A stretch of DNA of 51,026 nt from Deltaproteobacteria bacterium GWA2_54_12 (GTDB taxonomy: Bacteria; Desulfobacterota; GWC2-55-46), in NCBI GenBank assembly GCA_001795535.1, contig MGPK01000004.1, positions 10,815 to 61,840 of the forward strand. The letters run 5' to 3'. A program made the translations under genes and the position numbers. How positions within the stretch are numbered: position 1 is the stretch's first letter; the number at the start of each line of letters is the position of its first letter. This document shows, piece by piece, positions 36,570 to 45,352 of this stretch. The notes under the pieces are model-generated. The model was not told the DNA's origin. It saw nothing but the letters and a program-made list of their open reading frames with translations, and ran no database searches.

Positions 36570-37424
36570 ATGGAAGCGGTGCAGGTCATAGGCGGCCTCA
36601 AAAGGCTTTCAGACGACGAGTTCAGGGCCTTGAGTTCCCTTGTCGAGGGCGAGCTCGGCATAAAGATGCCACCGGCCAAAAAGACGCTTCTGGAGTCCAG
36701 GCTCCAGAAGCGTCTCCGGGCTCTTAATCTTGCTTCATACGCCGAGTACTGCGACATGCTCTTCAACAAGGGCGGCATGAAGGACGAGCTTGTCCACATG
36801 CTCGACCTCGTGACTACCAACAAGACCGACTTTTTCAGGGAGGCGCACCACTTCGAATTCCTCGTGGACTCCGCGCTGGATCGTATGGTGAGGGCTTCCG
36901 GGCCTAAGGTGAGCATATGGAGCGCCGGGTGCTCGACCGGGGAAGAGCCTTATACGCTGGCGATGGTGTTGAGCGAGTACGCCAGAAGCCGCTCTGGCAT
37001 GGGCTTTGACTATTCGATAACCGCTACAGACATATCCACAAGGGTGCTGGAGGCGGCCTCAAAGGGCATCTATCAGGAAGACAGGATAACCCCGGTCGCC
37101 GCTGAGTTGAAGAAAAAGTACTTCTTGAGGAGCAGGGACGCGTCAAAGGCCCTGGTGAGGGTCGTCCCGGAGCTTCGAGGGAAGATAAGCTTCTCCCGAG
37201 TCAACCTCATGGACGACACCTATCCCGTGGAAGGCCCCTTTGACGCCATATTCTGCAGGAATGTCATCATCTACTTCGACAAGCCTACCCAGGAAAAGCT
37301 TTTCGCTAAGTTCTGCGAATATCTTAAACCGGGCGGTTTCATCTTCATCGGCCACTCAGAGACGCTGAGCGGCATCGACCTGCCGCTCAGGAAAGTAGCC
37401 ATTTCCGTTTACATGAAGCATTAA
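36570..37424 (+). CDS. cheR: Chemotaxis protein methyltransferase CheR
   Basis: Methylates receptor Glu residues with SAM, 284 residues. N-terminal helical CheR domain, then motif VTTNKTDFFREAHHFEFL, the SAM site WSAGCSTGEEPYTLAMVL and the signature IFCRNVIIYFD. An upstream in-frame start at 36546 lies inside cheW; the ATG at 36570 has a GAG-containing site and fits the family length. With cheB and cheD this gives a complete adaptation system. Confidence 0.96.
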   Translation: MEAVQVIGGLKRLSDDEFRALSSLVEGELGIKMPPAKKTLLESRLQKRLRALNLASYAEYCDMLFNKGGMKDELVHMLDLVTTNKTDFFREAHHFEFLVDSALDRMVRASGPKVSIWSAGCSTGEEPYTLAMVLSEYARSRSGMGFDYSITATDISTRVLEAASKGIYQEDRITPVAAELKKKYFLRSRDASKALVRVVPELRGKISFSRVNLMDDTYPVEGPFDAIFCRNVIIYFDKPTQEKLFAKFCEYLKPGGFIFIGHSETLSGIDLPLRKVAISVYMKH

Positions 37425-37438
37425 AAAAGGAGAAATGA

Positions 37439-38335
37439 ATGAAGACCCTTCCGGACCTGGAGCTCATAGAAGAGCTCCGTCAAAGGCTCGAGGCAAAGGA
37501 CAGGGCCTATAGCGAACTGGCGGCTGTTACGGCCAAGCTCGAGGAACTAAACCGTAAGCTGGTCGAGTCCGAGGAGTTGAAGTCCAGCTTTCTTTCGAAT
37601 ATCAGGAACGAGATAAATAACCCGCTGACATCGGTCCTGACCATGTCCGAACTCCTCATCAGCGGCGATGAGCCGCCTGATGCCGATACCTTGAAGTCTA
37701 TCGCGGGGCTCATCCACAAGGACGCTTTCAGCCTGAACTTCCAGCTGAGGAACGTATTTGCCGCGGCCGAACTCGAAGCCGGGGAAGCCGAGCCTTCGTT
37801 CACCAATACCGACGTCGGGTCAATATTGAGCGACTCCATCTCGTCTCTTGCCCGGTGCGCTTCAGATAAAGGCGTCCGGGTCGCGTTTGACATCTCCGAA
37901 GAATTGAAGAGCGCCCCGTTCAGGACCGACGCGGAAAAGCTCCACAGGATATTCCTGAACCTGCTGGCAAACGCCATCGAGTACAGCAATGAAGGGGGCG
38001 AGGTCAGGGCCTCAGCGTGGCGGGATTCGGAAAAGCTCTTCCTTACGGTGAGGGATTTCGGGGCAGGCATCGACAAAAAAGACCACAAGGTCATATTTGA
38101 GCGTTTCAGGCAGCTGGACAGCGGCGCGACAAAGCACCACGCGGGGCACGGCCTTGGACTCAGCATAGTAAAGGCCTCTGTCGAGCTTCTCGGAGGGACG
38201 ATAAGCGTTGAGAGCTCTGCTGGAAAAGGCGCGCTGTTTACCGTCGCTCTGCACGAATCCGAGCCTTCCGGAACAGGAGATTTCCTGAGCGAGGGGACCG
38301 AGTTTTTCGATTCGGCTGAAAGCGAGAGGTTCTGA
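37439..38335 (+). CDS. Histidine-kinase-like protein with Asn in place of the phospho-His
   Basis: Soluble protein of 298 residues. An N-terminal coiled coil (about 1-48) leads into an H-box FLSNIRNEINNPLTSVL in which the usual His (FxxNxSHExRTPL) is Asn57. The ATP-binding half is intact: N box NLLANAIEYS, G1 DFGAGI, F box FERFRQLD, G2 GHGLGLSIV. The C-terminus is acidic. It cannot autophosphorylate at the normal residue and may be a pseudokinase, an ATP-dependent scaffold or an allosteric partner of CheA. AAGGAG precedes the ATG. It sits between cheR and cheD. Confidence 0.88.
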   Translation: MKTLPDLELIEELRQRLEAKDRAYSELAAVTAKLEELNRKLVESEELKSSFLSNIRNEINNPLTSVLTMSELLISGDEPPDADTLKSIAGLIHKDAFSLNFQLRNVFAAAELEAGEAEPSFTNTDVGSILSDSISSLARCASDKGVRVAFDISEELKSAPFRTDAEKLHRIFLNLLANAIEYSNEGGEVRASAWRDSEKLFLTVRDFGAGIDKKDHKVIFERFRQLDSGATKHHAGHGLGLSIVKASVELLGGTISVESSAGKGALFTVALHESEPSGTGDFLSEGTEFFDSAESERF

Positions 38336-38337
38336 CC

Positions 38338-39870
<1,533 letters not shown>

Positions 39871-39872
<2 letters not shown>

Positions 39873-39999
39873 CAGGTTGCCCGAAAAGTCCCATCTGCGT
39901 TGTCGTCTTTGTCGCTCGTCATTGCGGCGTACAAACAGAGTGCGCCGCATGCCTCGCTTTCTCGACTCCTCGCATCTGGAACTTTTCTCGCCGTCTGCC
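39871..39999 (+). repeat. Dispersed repeat family B, copy 5
   Basis: About 129 bp: left end AGCAGGTTGCCCGAAAAGTC, CCATCTGCGTTGTCGTC, GTCGCTCGTCATTGCGGC, CTCCTCGCATCTGGAACTTT. The core palindrome is altered (GTACAAACAGAGTGCG). It begins in the cheB stop codon. Confidence 0.8.
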
Positions 40000-40026
40000 G
40001 TTTATTCGGCGATGGTATTTTTATTA

Positions 40027-40145
40027 AGTTGCTTCAAAAATCCCATCTGCGTTGTTCATAAAAGTGCTGTCATTGCGAGGAGCGAAGCGACGAAGCAATC
40101 TCAAAGTGATTGATTTACACAAAGACGAGATTGCTTCGACGGACC
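40027..40145 (+). repeat. Family B left-end fragment joined to family C hairpin, copy 2
   Basis: GTTGCTTCAAAAATCCCATC and GCGTTGT (about 40028-40055) form a second family B left end. It breaks off and is followed at 40069 by GTCATTGCGAGGAGCGAAGC, GACGAAGCAATC and the mirrored GAGATTGCTTCG (40127-40138), a family C hairpin. With the adjacent copy 5 this fills the 293-base gap 39873-40165; no gene is seen there. Confidence 0.65.
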
Positions 40146-40165
40146 GATGAATTAATCATAAGTTG

Positions 40166-40645
40166 TCAGCCGAAAAACGACTCCCTGTCATAGATGAGGG
40201 GGGAGGCGCCTGCCCTGTTGACTCCGCCGTCCAGTACCTCGCCGATGAAAATGGTATGGTCGCCAGCGTCATGGAACGAGACGACCTTGCAGTCCAGCCA
40301 GGCGATGCACTCCTTGAGCACCGGAGAGCCTGTCACCTTGAGATCGTACTCAATCCCTTCGAACTTGTCGGTCTTCCTCCCGGTCTTGAGGCCGAAATGC
40401 CTGCCCATCTCGATGTCTTCGGGGCCGAGTATGCTGACGGCGAAGACCCCGGAATCCAGTATCATTCCGTGGGAGAAACGGGTCTTGCCGATGGAAACGG
40501 TTATGAGAGGCGGGACGAACGAAGCCCTTGCGACCCAGGCGGCCGTGAGGGCGTTCACCCGGCCCTCGTGTACCGTGCTTATCACGAAAACGCCGTGGGC
40601 TATGTATTTTTGCGCCTTTGAGACCTCTTCCTTTACGCTCGCCAT
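40166..40645 (-). CDS. Flavin reductase family protein (FMN-binding)
   Basis: Protein of 159 residues with the split-barrel flavin reductase fold. GVFVISTVHEGRVNALTAAW, PPLITVSIGKTRFSH and the C-terminal HTIFIGEVLDGG are typical. Members reduce flavin with NAD(P)H or act as flavoproteins near rubredoxins. No redox partner is encoded next to it. Start behind GAGGACAG. It converges on repeat DNA, and the gene is probably a single unit. Confidence 0.9.
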   Translation of the reverse strand: MASVKEEVSKAQKYIAHGVFVISTVHEGRVNALTAAWVARASFVPPLITVSIGKTRFSHGMILDSGVFAVSILGPEDIEMGRHFGLKTGRKTDKFEGIEYDLKVTGSPVLKECIAWLDCKVVSFHDAGDHTIFIGEVLDGGVNRAGASPLIYDRESFFG

Positions 40646-40780
40646 CTGTCCTCCTCAGCGCCTCGGGCGCTATCCGTTCATGTAAAAAAATAGAAATGAC
40701 AGGGAACGCTGTCGTGCCGTTGAAAGATTAAAGTATACAGATTTCCGGAAAGGTATCAAGAAAAGTGAAGGGGGTTGAAG

Positions 40781-41278
40781 CTATTTTGAGTGGCGGTCAG
40801 CGACCTTGCTGGCGCCGAAAGAGTCGGGCTTTGTCCTGGCGGCGTAACCCGAGCCTGTCACCATGCCGACAAGCTCCCGGATTATCTCCCTTGTTTCGCC
40901 CTTGTCGCCGACATCGAGATGTATCTCGACCGGGAGCTTTCGAAATCCATTATCGTCGAGCCGGGTTTTTATTATGGAGGCAAGCTCCAGGCTCATCGTG
41001 GCCTCAAAGAAGATGCGCTGTTTGAGATTGTCCATCTTCCGCCGGGGGTTTTTCTTATAGAAGTACCTCCCGCCGTGGCCGACCCTGTGTATTATGACGG
41101 CGCTCACGAAAAGCGTTTCTGAGTTCAGAAAGGAATCCGTGCCGATGATGAGATTGTATATCTGGTCAGGGCTCTGGTTGATGTACTCAACTACCACCGC
41201 GAACATCTCGTCAAAGGAAAGTACGCCGCTGGTAGGGCTTATGAACTCTTGAAAATTATGTGAGCCGGGTTGGTCCAC
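40781..41278 (-). CDS. YkuK family (DUF458) RNase H-like protein
   Basis: Protein of 165 residues. LIIGTDSFLNSETLFVSAVI carries the first acidic strand of an RNase H-like fold and MSLELASIIKTRLDDNG with IHLDVGDKGETREIIRELVG matches the DUF458/YkuK family, named after a B. subtilis protein of unknown function. GTG start at 41278 without a clear ribosome-binding site. No neighbour suggests a pathway. Confidence 0.82.
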   Translation of the reverse strand: MDQPGSHNFQEFISPTSGVLSFDEMFAVVVEYINQSPDQIYNLIIGTDSFLNSETLFVSAVIIHRVGHGGRYFYKKNPRRKMDNLKQRIFFEATMSLELASIIKTRLDDNGFRKLPVEIHLDVGDKGETREIIRELVGMVTGSGYAARTKPDSFGASKVADRHSK

Positions 41279-41334
41279 TTTTTGATTTTATCTCAAATAC
41301 CTTTATAAAACAAGGGGTTTTTGCCTGAGGCTTC

Positions 41335-41362
41335 TTGACAAGGCCCCTCCGTAATCTATACT
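41335..41362 (+). promoter_or_regulatory. Sigma-70 type promoter for the HhH gene
   Basis: Perfect TTGACA (41335-41340), 16-base spacer, TATACT (41357-41362), followed 36 bases later by the ATG at 41398. Confidence 0.82.
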
Positions 41363-41397
41363 CATTAAGGCGGTCAATATCTTCGAGGAGGATTGCC

Positions 41398-41619
41398 ATG
41401 CCATTGAACCTTAATACGGCCGGCATTGATGAATTGACCAGGATAGCGGGGATCAGCAGGGAACGCGCGCAGCTGCTCCTTGACTACAGGGACGAGCATG
41501 GAGAGTTCAGGACATGGGACGATGTGAAAAATGTCCCTGGCTTCTCGCAGAAGCTCATTGAGCTTCTAAAGAACGGAGGGGCCTTTTTCACCGGCGGCTA
41601 TGATAAAAAGGCCGCGTGA
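41398..41619 (+). CDS. Small helix-hairpin-helix (ComEA-like) protein
   Basis: Protein of 73 residues. LNLNTAGIDELTRIAGISRERAQ and FRTWDDVKNVPGFSQKLI form the two HhH motifs seen in ComEA-like DNA-binding proteins. It has no signal peptide or membrane anchor, so it would act in the cytoplasm on DNA. GAGGAGG precedes the ATG, and the open frame further upstream overlaps the promoter. The next small gene starts 28 bases later. Confidence 0.85.
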   Translation: MPLNLNTAGIDELTRIAGISRERAQLLLDYRDEHGEFRTWDDVKNVPGFSQKLIELLKNGGAFFTGGYDKKAA

Positions 41620-41647
41620 ACAAAAGTGGCGAAACAGGAGGAGGCAG

Positions 41648-41878
41648 ATGGATAAAGACAGGGTAGAAGGCAAGTTCGATGAAACCGGCACGCACGCCAA
41701 GGTCGAATCTCCTGGGCAGTATAAGACTCTGCCTGAGGAGGAAGGGGCCGCGCCGGATGCGTATATCGAGATAGAGCACGGCTCCGGGCCTCAAGGCTTA
41801 AGAAGGCTCGGGAAGAAGTTCATCCACCTGACGAGCAGGTTGAGAAAGCATTACGGAACGACCAAAAAAGCCGCCTGA
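41648..41878 (+). CDS. Small hypothetical protein
   Basis: Protein of 76 residues, not recognised. It is hydrophilic with an acidic centre (LPEEEGAAPDAYIEIEHG) and a basic C-terminus (KFIHLTSRLRKHYGTTKK). AGGAGGAGG lies just before the ATG, and codon use matches its neighbours, which supports real coding. It is co-transcribed with the HhH gene, from the promoter at 41335, by spacing. Confidence 0.65.
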   Translation: MDKDRVEGKFDETGTHAKVESPGQYKTLPEEEGAAPDAYIEIEHGSGPQGLRRLGKKFIHLTSRLRKHYGTTKKAA

Positions 41879-41948
41879 AAAGGCTGTTTTCCTTTAATTC
41901 CCTTTCCTTGAAGAATAGGCAAGGGGAAGAGCAGGTTTTTGTAAGGTC

Positions 41949-42386
41949 TTACAGCCTCAACATGATGCCGACAAAGTTCCAGCCTTCATTGTTTTTTGCG
42001 TGCGCGTTTGAAAAATGCGAGAATTGAAAGCGCACCCGCTCGCCCAGGTTCACGCCGAGCCCGATGGAGAAGTTAAGGTTGGTCCCGTTTATCGAACGCG
42101 TTCTGGCTATGTACACGCCTCCGAGGTTCAGGTCCAGGATCTTTGAGGGAAGCAGGTCAAAATCGACTCCAAAAGACATGTTGCTGTCATCAGGGCCGTC
42201 CCAGTACATGGCCTGTGCGCCGAGTCTTGTGGGCAGGTGATCGTACCGGACGATGCCCGCGCTGGTGCCTGAAGCGTGCAGGATGTCCTGAGCATAGCCT
42301 ATCGAGACTTCGGCTGAAGAGGGCACGGCTGAAAATAAAACAAGGGCAGCGGCAAAAGAGAGCAGGAAAATGTTTTTCGGCTTCAG
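41949..42386 (-). CDS. PagL-like lipid A 3-O-deacylase (acyloxyacyl hydrolase), probable CTG start
   Basis: Outer-membrane beta-barrel of about 145 residues. A signal peptide (KPKNIFLLSFAAALVLFSAV, cleaved near SSAE) leads to short beta strands and the catalytic motif HFSNAHAKNNEGWN (His, Ser and Glu of the PagL triad). The enzyme removes the 3-O-acyl chain of lipid A. The promoter -10 is at 42450 and the GGAGG at 42401-42397, but the reading frame has no ATG, GTG or TTG between promoter and signal peptide; CTG at 42386 is 10 bases after GGAGG. Starts at 42527 or 42461 lie upstream of the transcription start or lack a ribosome-binding site. Confidence 0.83.
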   Translation of the reverse strand: MKPKNIFLLSFAAALVLFSAVPSSAEVSIGYAQDILHASGTSAGIVRYDHLPTRLGAQAMYWDGPDDSNMSFGVDFDLLPSKILDLNLGGVYIARTRSINGTNLNFSIGLGVNLGERVRFQFSHFSNAHAKNNEGWNFVGIMLRL

Positions 42387-42449
42387 GGCTTTAATTCCTC
42401 CGTGCTTATTAAAAACAGGGGTCCGGAAAAACCGAACACGGACCTGAAA

Positions 42450-42477
42450 ATTATATCTCAATAAAAAAATATGTGAA
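42450..42477 (-). promoter_or_regulatory. Sigma-70 type promoter of the PagL-like gene
   Basis: Reading minus: TTCACA (42477-42472), 16-base spacer, TATAAT (42455-42450). Expected transcription start is near 42443, about 57 bases before the CTG. Confidence 0.8.
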
Positions 42478-42496
42478 GGCCCCTGTTCGGAGCGTC

Positions 42497-42526
42497 TTGA
42501 CAAGCGCCACGGGTTGATGCTATTCA
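42497..42526 (+). promoter_or_regulatory. Possible sigma-70 promoter of the LapA gene
   Basis: TTGACA (42497-42502), 18-base spacer, TATTCA (42521-42526), 47 bases before the ATG at 42573. The -10 box is weak. Confidence 0.45.
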
Positions 42527-42572
42527 CAGGGGAGGCGGCAGTAAAAGGCTGCCAGACGAAAGGACTGGTGAA

Positions 42573-42824
42573 ATGAGATTTTTGATGGCAATAGCTGTTG
42601 TCCTGATGGCCCTGGCGGCCGTTTTCGCTCTCCAGAATTCCGTGCCCGTAAGCGTCAACTTCCTCAAGTGGTCGTTCTCGGCATCTTTAGTTATTGTACT
42701 TATCCTTACCTTTGCCGCAGGCGCTCTGGCGGCCTTTCTTTTTTCGATACCGTGGCGGGTAAAAATATCAAGAGAGCTGGCTGCCCTTAAAAAAGCGCAG
42801 CAGAGGGACAGGGCAGGGCAGTAG
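42573..42824 (+). CDS. LapA (DUF1049) family membrane protein
   Basis: Protein of 83 residues with two transmembrane helices. MAIAVVLMALAAVFALQNSVPV, then FLKWSFSASLVIVLILTFAAGALAA and a basic cytoplasmic end fit the LapA family; in E. coli LapA helps control lipopolysaccharide synthesis together with LapB. It is transcribed divergently from the PagL-like lipid A deacylase, a suggestive pairing for outer-membrane lipid A. Start preceded by AAAGGA. Confidence 0.88.
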   Translation: MRFLMAIAVVLMALAAVFALQNSVPVSVNFLKWSFSASLVIVLILTFAAGALAAFLFSIPWRVKISRELAALKKAQQRDRAGQ

Positions 42825-42882
42825 TCCGGACTATATGGTGCGTTAGGGAAGGAAAAAACGCGCCGTTGGCCGCGGCCCTTGG

Positions 42883-43575
42883 TTAGTGCTTCTGTCCGAT
42901 AAAAGTTACCCAGCTCGCCCTTTTTATCCCCGCCAGTTTCCATACCAGACTCAGGTCAGGGTAGTCCACGGCTTCGTCTTTTACGATATTCGCGGGGATC
43001 ATCTTTTTTATCTGATCGTTCGAGTAAAAAGAAACGACAGGCGCGCCAATATTGTTCCAGCCGTTCAGGAAGGAGACCCGTTTGTTGCTTAAGCTCGACA
43101 TGAACCGTTTGATGTAGAAGAGAGCGGCCATCGGGAATGAAGGGGAATAGGCGTTTTCTATGACTACCAGATATCCGTTTTTTTTCAGGAGTTTCAGCGC
43201 GTTCCGGACAGCCGACTTTGCCAGCTCCTCGGAACGGGCTCTCGTGCCGCCTACCAGGTGGTGAAGGATCGCGCCCATCAGCACGAAATCGTATTCTTTT
43301 TTTATCCCGTCGATAAAGGCCGTGTCCAGGATGGAGCCTTTAAGTATCTCGCACCCGCACCTCTTCGAGGCCTGAGCTACATAATTTTCGGCGAAGTCCA
43401 TCCCGCTTACTTTTAACGAGAGCTCGTTTTTGACATATTCGAGCACATTGCCCGCTCCGCAGCCTATATCCATGCATGTGCTTCCAAGCGAGGCGTTTTT
43501 TCTCATGAACTCGAAGGCGGACCTGAACCGTTCGAGCTCATAGACGGGAGTGTGCTCATTAAAATACTTTTCCAT
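42883..43575 (-). CDS. Class I SAM-dependent methyltransferase
   Basis: Protein of 230 residues with motif I CMDIGCGAGNVLEYV and a class I core; DFVLMGAILHHLVGG lies after strand four. The substrate is unknown. By eye the gene is AT-richer than its neighbours and uses more AAA and TTT codons, and no other gene on this strand is linked to it, which hints at a separate origin; this is only an impression. GGAGG stands before the ATG. A terminator lies upstream, so it has its own unit. Confidence 0.85.
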   Translation of the reverse strand: MEKYFNEHTPVYELERFRSAFEFMRKNASLGSTCMDIGCGAGNVLEYVKNELSLKVSGMDFAENYVAQASKRCGCEILKGSILDTAFIDGIKKEYDFVLMGAILHHLVGGTRARSEELAKSAVRNALKLLKKNGYLVVIENAYSPSFPMAALFYIKRFMSSLSNKRVSFLNGWNNIGAPVVSFYSNDQIKKMIPANIVKDEAVDYPDLSLVWKLAGIKRASWVTFIGQKH

Positions 43576-43706
43576 ATTCCCTCCTTAAAGGTGTTTGATA
43601 TGGATGTTCCGCTCCCGTTGAGTTTCCACGCTGAATATAGCAAAAAGGTGAGATTTGCGCAACACTGCGCACACTGCAGGGGTGCCGTAGGGGCCTGGCA
43701 AATAAA

Positions 43707-43740
43707 AAAAAGGGGTTAGATGATTATCTAACCCCTTTTT
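43707..43740 (-). terminator. Intrinsic terminator of ssrA
   Basis: Perfect 15-bp stem AAAAAGGGGTTAGAT / ATCTAACCCCTTTTT (43707-43721 with 43726-43740), four-base loop. A run of T follows on either strand. It ends the tmRNA transcript nine bases after its 3' end. Confidence 0.93.
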
Positions 43741-43748
43741 AAAAAATC

Positions 43749-44103
43749 TGGTGGAGGCGGTGGGAATCGAACCCACGTCCGGAAACGCTTATCCGTTTCT
43801 TCTACATGCTTAGCCCACAGATTTAGTCTCGCTCCCCTGCTCTCTGCAGGCAAGTTTCAGGAAAGCCAGTCCGGTTGAGTCTCGCCCCCAGGTCCTTCGG
43901 ACCTAGCCCCAAGGGCCATCCTGCTAATTGTCGTCCTGCAAACCCCGCAGGAAAAGGTATGCCGGACGCTGGCGGTTTTTAGGCAGCCAGGGCGTAATCG
44001 TAGTCGTTGCCGACTGTGTTTGCCTACCTTTTTTTACGAGAAGATAGTTAACTCGGCATGCTTCACCCGGACTCAGACCGTCCCGTCGAAGCCAGTCGCC
44101 CCC
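43749..44103 (-). ncRNA. ssrA: tmRNA (ssrA)
   Basis: Transfer-messenger RNA, 355 bases, which rescues stalled ribosomes. The 5' end GGGGGCGAC pairs with the 3' end, which finishes ...TTCGATTCCCACCGCCTCCACCA (T arm and encoded CCA at 43749). The tag frame starts with GCA at 44023 and encodes ANTVGNDYDYALAA followed by TAA at 43979-43981; the ALAA end is the usual proteolysis signal. smpB is encoded 94 bases upstream on the same strand. Confidence 0.97.
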
Positions 44104-44138
44104 AATTGTCAAAGAACTCAAACAAACCCTACAACACT

Positions 44139-44167
44139 ATTGTAGCACAACCGCCGGGATTTACAAA
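44139..44167 (-). promoter_or_regulatory. Promoter of ssrA
   Basis: Reading minus: weak -35 TTTGTA (44167-44162), 17-base spacer, good -10 TACAAT (44144-44139). The start would be some 30 bases before the mature 5' end, which needs RNase P trimming. Confidence 0.6.
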
Positions 44168-44197
44168 GCCTGTCGCGCACGGCAGGCCAGGACTAGA

Positions 44198-44659
44198 CTA
44201 CTGCTTGGTCCGCTGCCTTATTGTTTTTGCTATCTCCCGCTTGACTTCGCGAGCCTTTATGGAGTCGCGCTTGTCATACGAGGTCTTGCCCCTGGCCAGC
44301 CCGATTTCGACCTTGGCCTTGCCGTCCTTGAAGTATATCTTCGTGGGCACCAGGGTGTAGCCTTTTTCCCTGGTCTTGCCCAGGAGCTTCATTATCTCCT
44401 TTTTATGGAGTAGGAGCTTTCTGGTCCTTTCGGGTTCGTGCTGCTTGAAGCCGTCTGCCAGGCTGTACGGGCTTATATGCGTGTTGAGGAGGAATATCTC
44501 CCCGTCTTTTATGCGGGCGTAGCTGTCTTTCAGGTTGGCCTTGCCGGCCCTCAGTGATTTGACCTCGGTGCCCGTGAGCATAACTCCGGCCTCGAAGGTC
44601 TCCTCGATGAAGTAGTCGTGAAAGGCCTTTCTGTTCTGCGTTACTATTTCTATCGCCAA
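44198..44659 (-). CDS. smpB: SsrA-binding protein SmpB
   Basis: tmRNA-binding protein of 153 residues. [32 protein letters not shown] is represented by [17 protein letters not shown], with HTHISPYSL-like and [20 protein letters not shown] later; the basic C-terminus [19 protein letters not shown] enters the decoding site. TTG start directly after the RseC stop with AGGGTGG five bases upstream. It precedes ssrA, the classic link. Confidence 0.96.
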   Translation of the reverse strand: MAIEIVTQNRKAFHDYFIEETFEAGVMLTGTEVKSLRAGKANLKDSYARIKDGEIFLLNTHISPYSLADGFKQHEPERTRKLLLHKKEIMKLLGKTREKGYTLVPTKIYFKDGKAKVEIGLARGKTSYDKRDSIKAREVKREIAKTIRQRTKQ

Positions 44660-45094
44660 TTATTCCACCCTGAGGATTTTGGGCCTTAAAGACCCTTTGC
44701 GCTCTGAAAGGGCGCCGTAGCCCTTGAGGCCTATAAACGCCAGCGCGAGGAAGATGACACCCGTTGCCCCGGCGACAAGGTCGGCGTTATAGCCAGGCAG
44801 CACGCCCGTGAGGACGGTCTGCCCCAGTACGACCCCGCCAATGAAGAAGGCTATCGGAACGAGGTACAGGAGCACTCCGGCCTTGAGGACAGACCCGGCG
44901 CTCACCGAAAACGCCACCCGGTCTCCGACCTTCGTTCCCAGCAGGTCCTCGGCTTCTACAAGTATTTCATTATCCGCCCCGCCGCCGCTGTGGCAGGACT
45001 TCTTTGAGGCGCAGTTGTCGCAGGAGGTGGTCCTCTCGGCCTTTATAACGGCTGTGCGTTCTTTTTTTTCTACAACGATCCCATATTCTTCCAT
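44660..45094 (-). CDS. SoxR-reducing system / RseC family protein
   Basis: Membrane protein of 144 residues. Four conserved Cys in SCDNCASKKSCHSGGG near the N-terminus and two helices (VLLYLVPIAFFIGGVVLG and LVAGATGVIFLALAFIGL). RseC proteins help reduce SoxR or act near Rnf complexes in other bacteria, and sometimes in SigmaE control; no partner is near. ATG at 45094 used; no clear ribosome-binding site. Immediately upstream of smpB. Confidence 0.86.
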   Translation of the reverse strand: MEEYGIVVEKKERTAVIKAERTTSCDNCASKKSCHSGGGADNEILVEAEDLLGTKVGDRVAFSVSAGSVLKAGVLLYLVPIAFFIGGVVLGQTVLTGVLPGYNADLVAGATGVIFLALAFIGLKGYGALSERKGSLRPKILRVE

Positions 45095-45151
45095 AATATT
45101 AAATAGTAACAAAAAGGGGTAGGTTTATCAAGGGAGGACGGACATCACTTC

Positions 45152-45292
45152 GAGGCTGCCTCTAAAAATTGCTCTTTTTCCTGACCTCGGCAGGGCAAAT
45201 AAAAATGCTCACATATTCTCATATATGCTGCGCTTTTTATTTCCGCCCTTCCTTGACTTCAGAAAAAATATCTAATTTTTAGAGGCAGCCTC
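45152..45292 (+). repeat. Dispersed palindromic repeat family A, copy 4 (most complete)
   Basis: 141 bp with perfect 11-base ends up to one mismatch: GAGGCTGCCTC at left and GAGGCAGCCTC at right, then CTAAAAATTGC paired with CTAATTTTTAG. Central AAATAAAAATGCTCACATAT mirrors ATATATGCTGCGCTTTTTATTT imperfectly. It lies upstream of the RseC gene and next to the MCP terminator. Confidence 0.92.
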
Positions 45293-45296
45293 AATT

Positions 45297-45336
45297 AAAA
45301 AGCCCTGCCCCATTATAAACGGGGCAGGGCTTTTTT
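45297..45336 (-). terminator. Bidirectional terminator after the MCP
   Basis: Stem AAAAAGCCCTGCCCC / GGGGCAGGGCTTTTT (45297-45311 with 45321-45335), nine-base loop, A and T runs on both sides. It ends the MCP gene on the minus strand. Confidence 0.92.
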
Positions 45337-45352
45337 AAGGCATACTCCTGCT

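Noticed and set aside
35873-36916. Minus-strand open frame across the MCP, cheW and cheR
   Set aside because: Antisense to three clear genes; low-complexity translation, no ribosome-binding site.
43749-43810. tRNA gene ending in CCA
   Set aside because: The acceptor and T arm belong to the tmRNA; there is no anticodon arm next to them.
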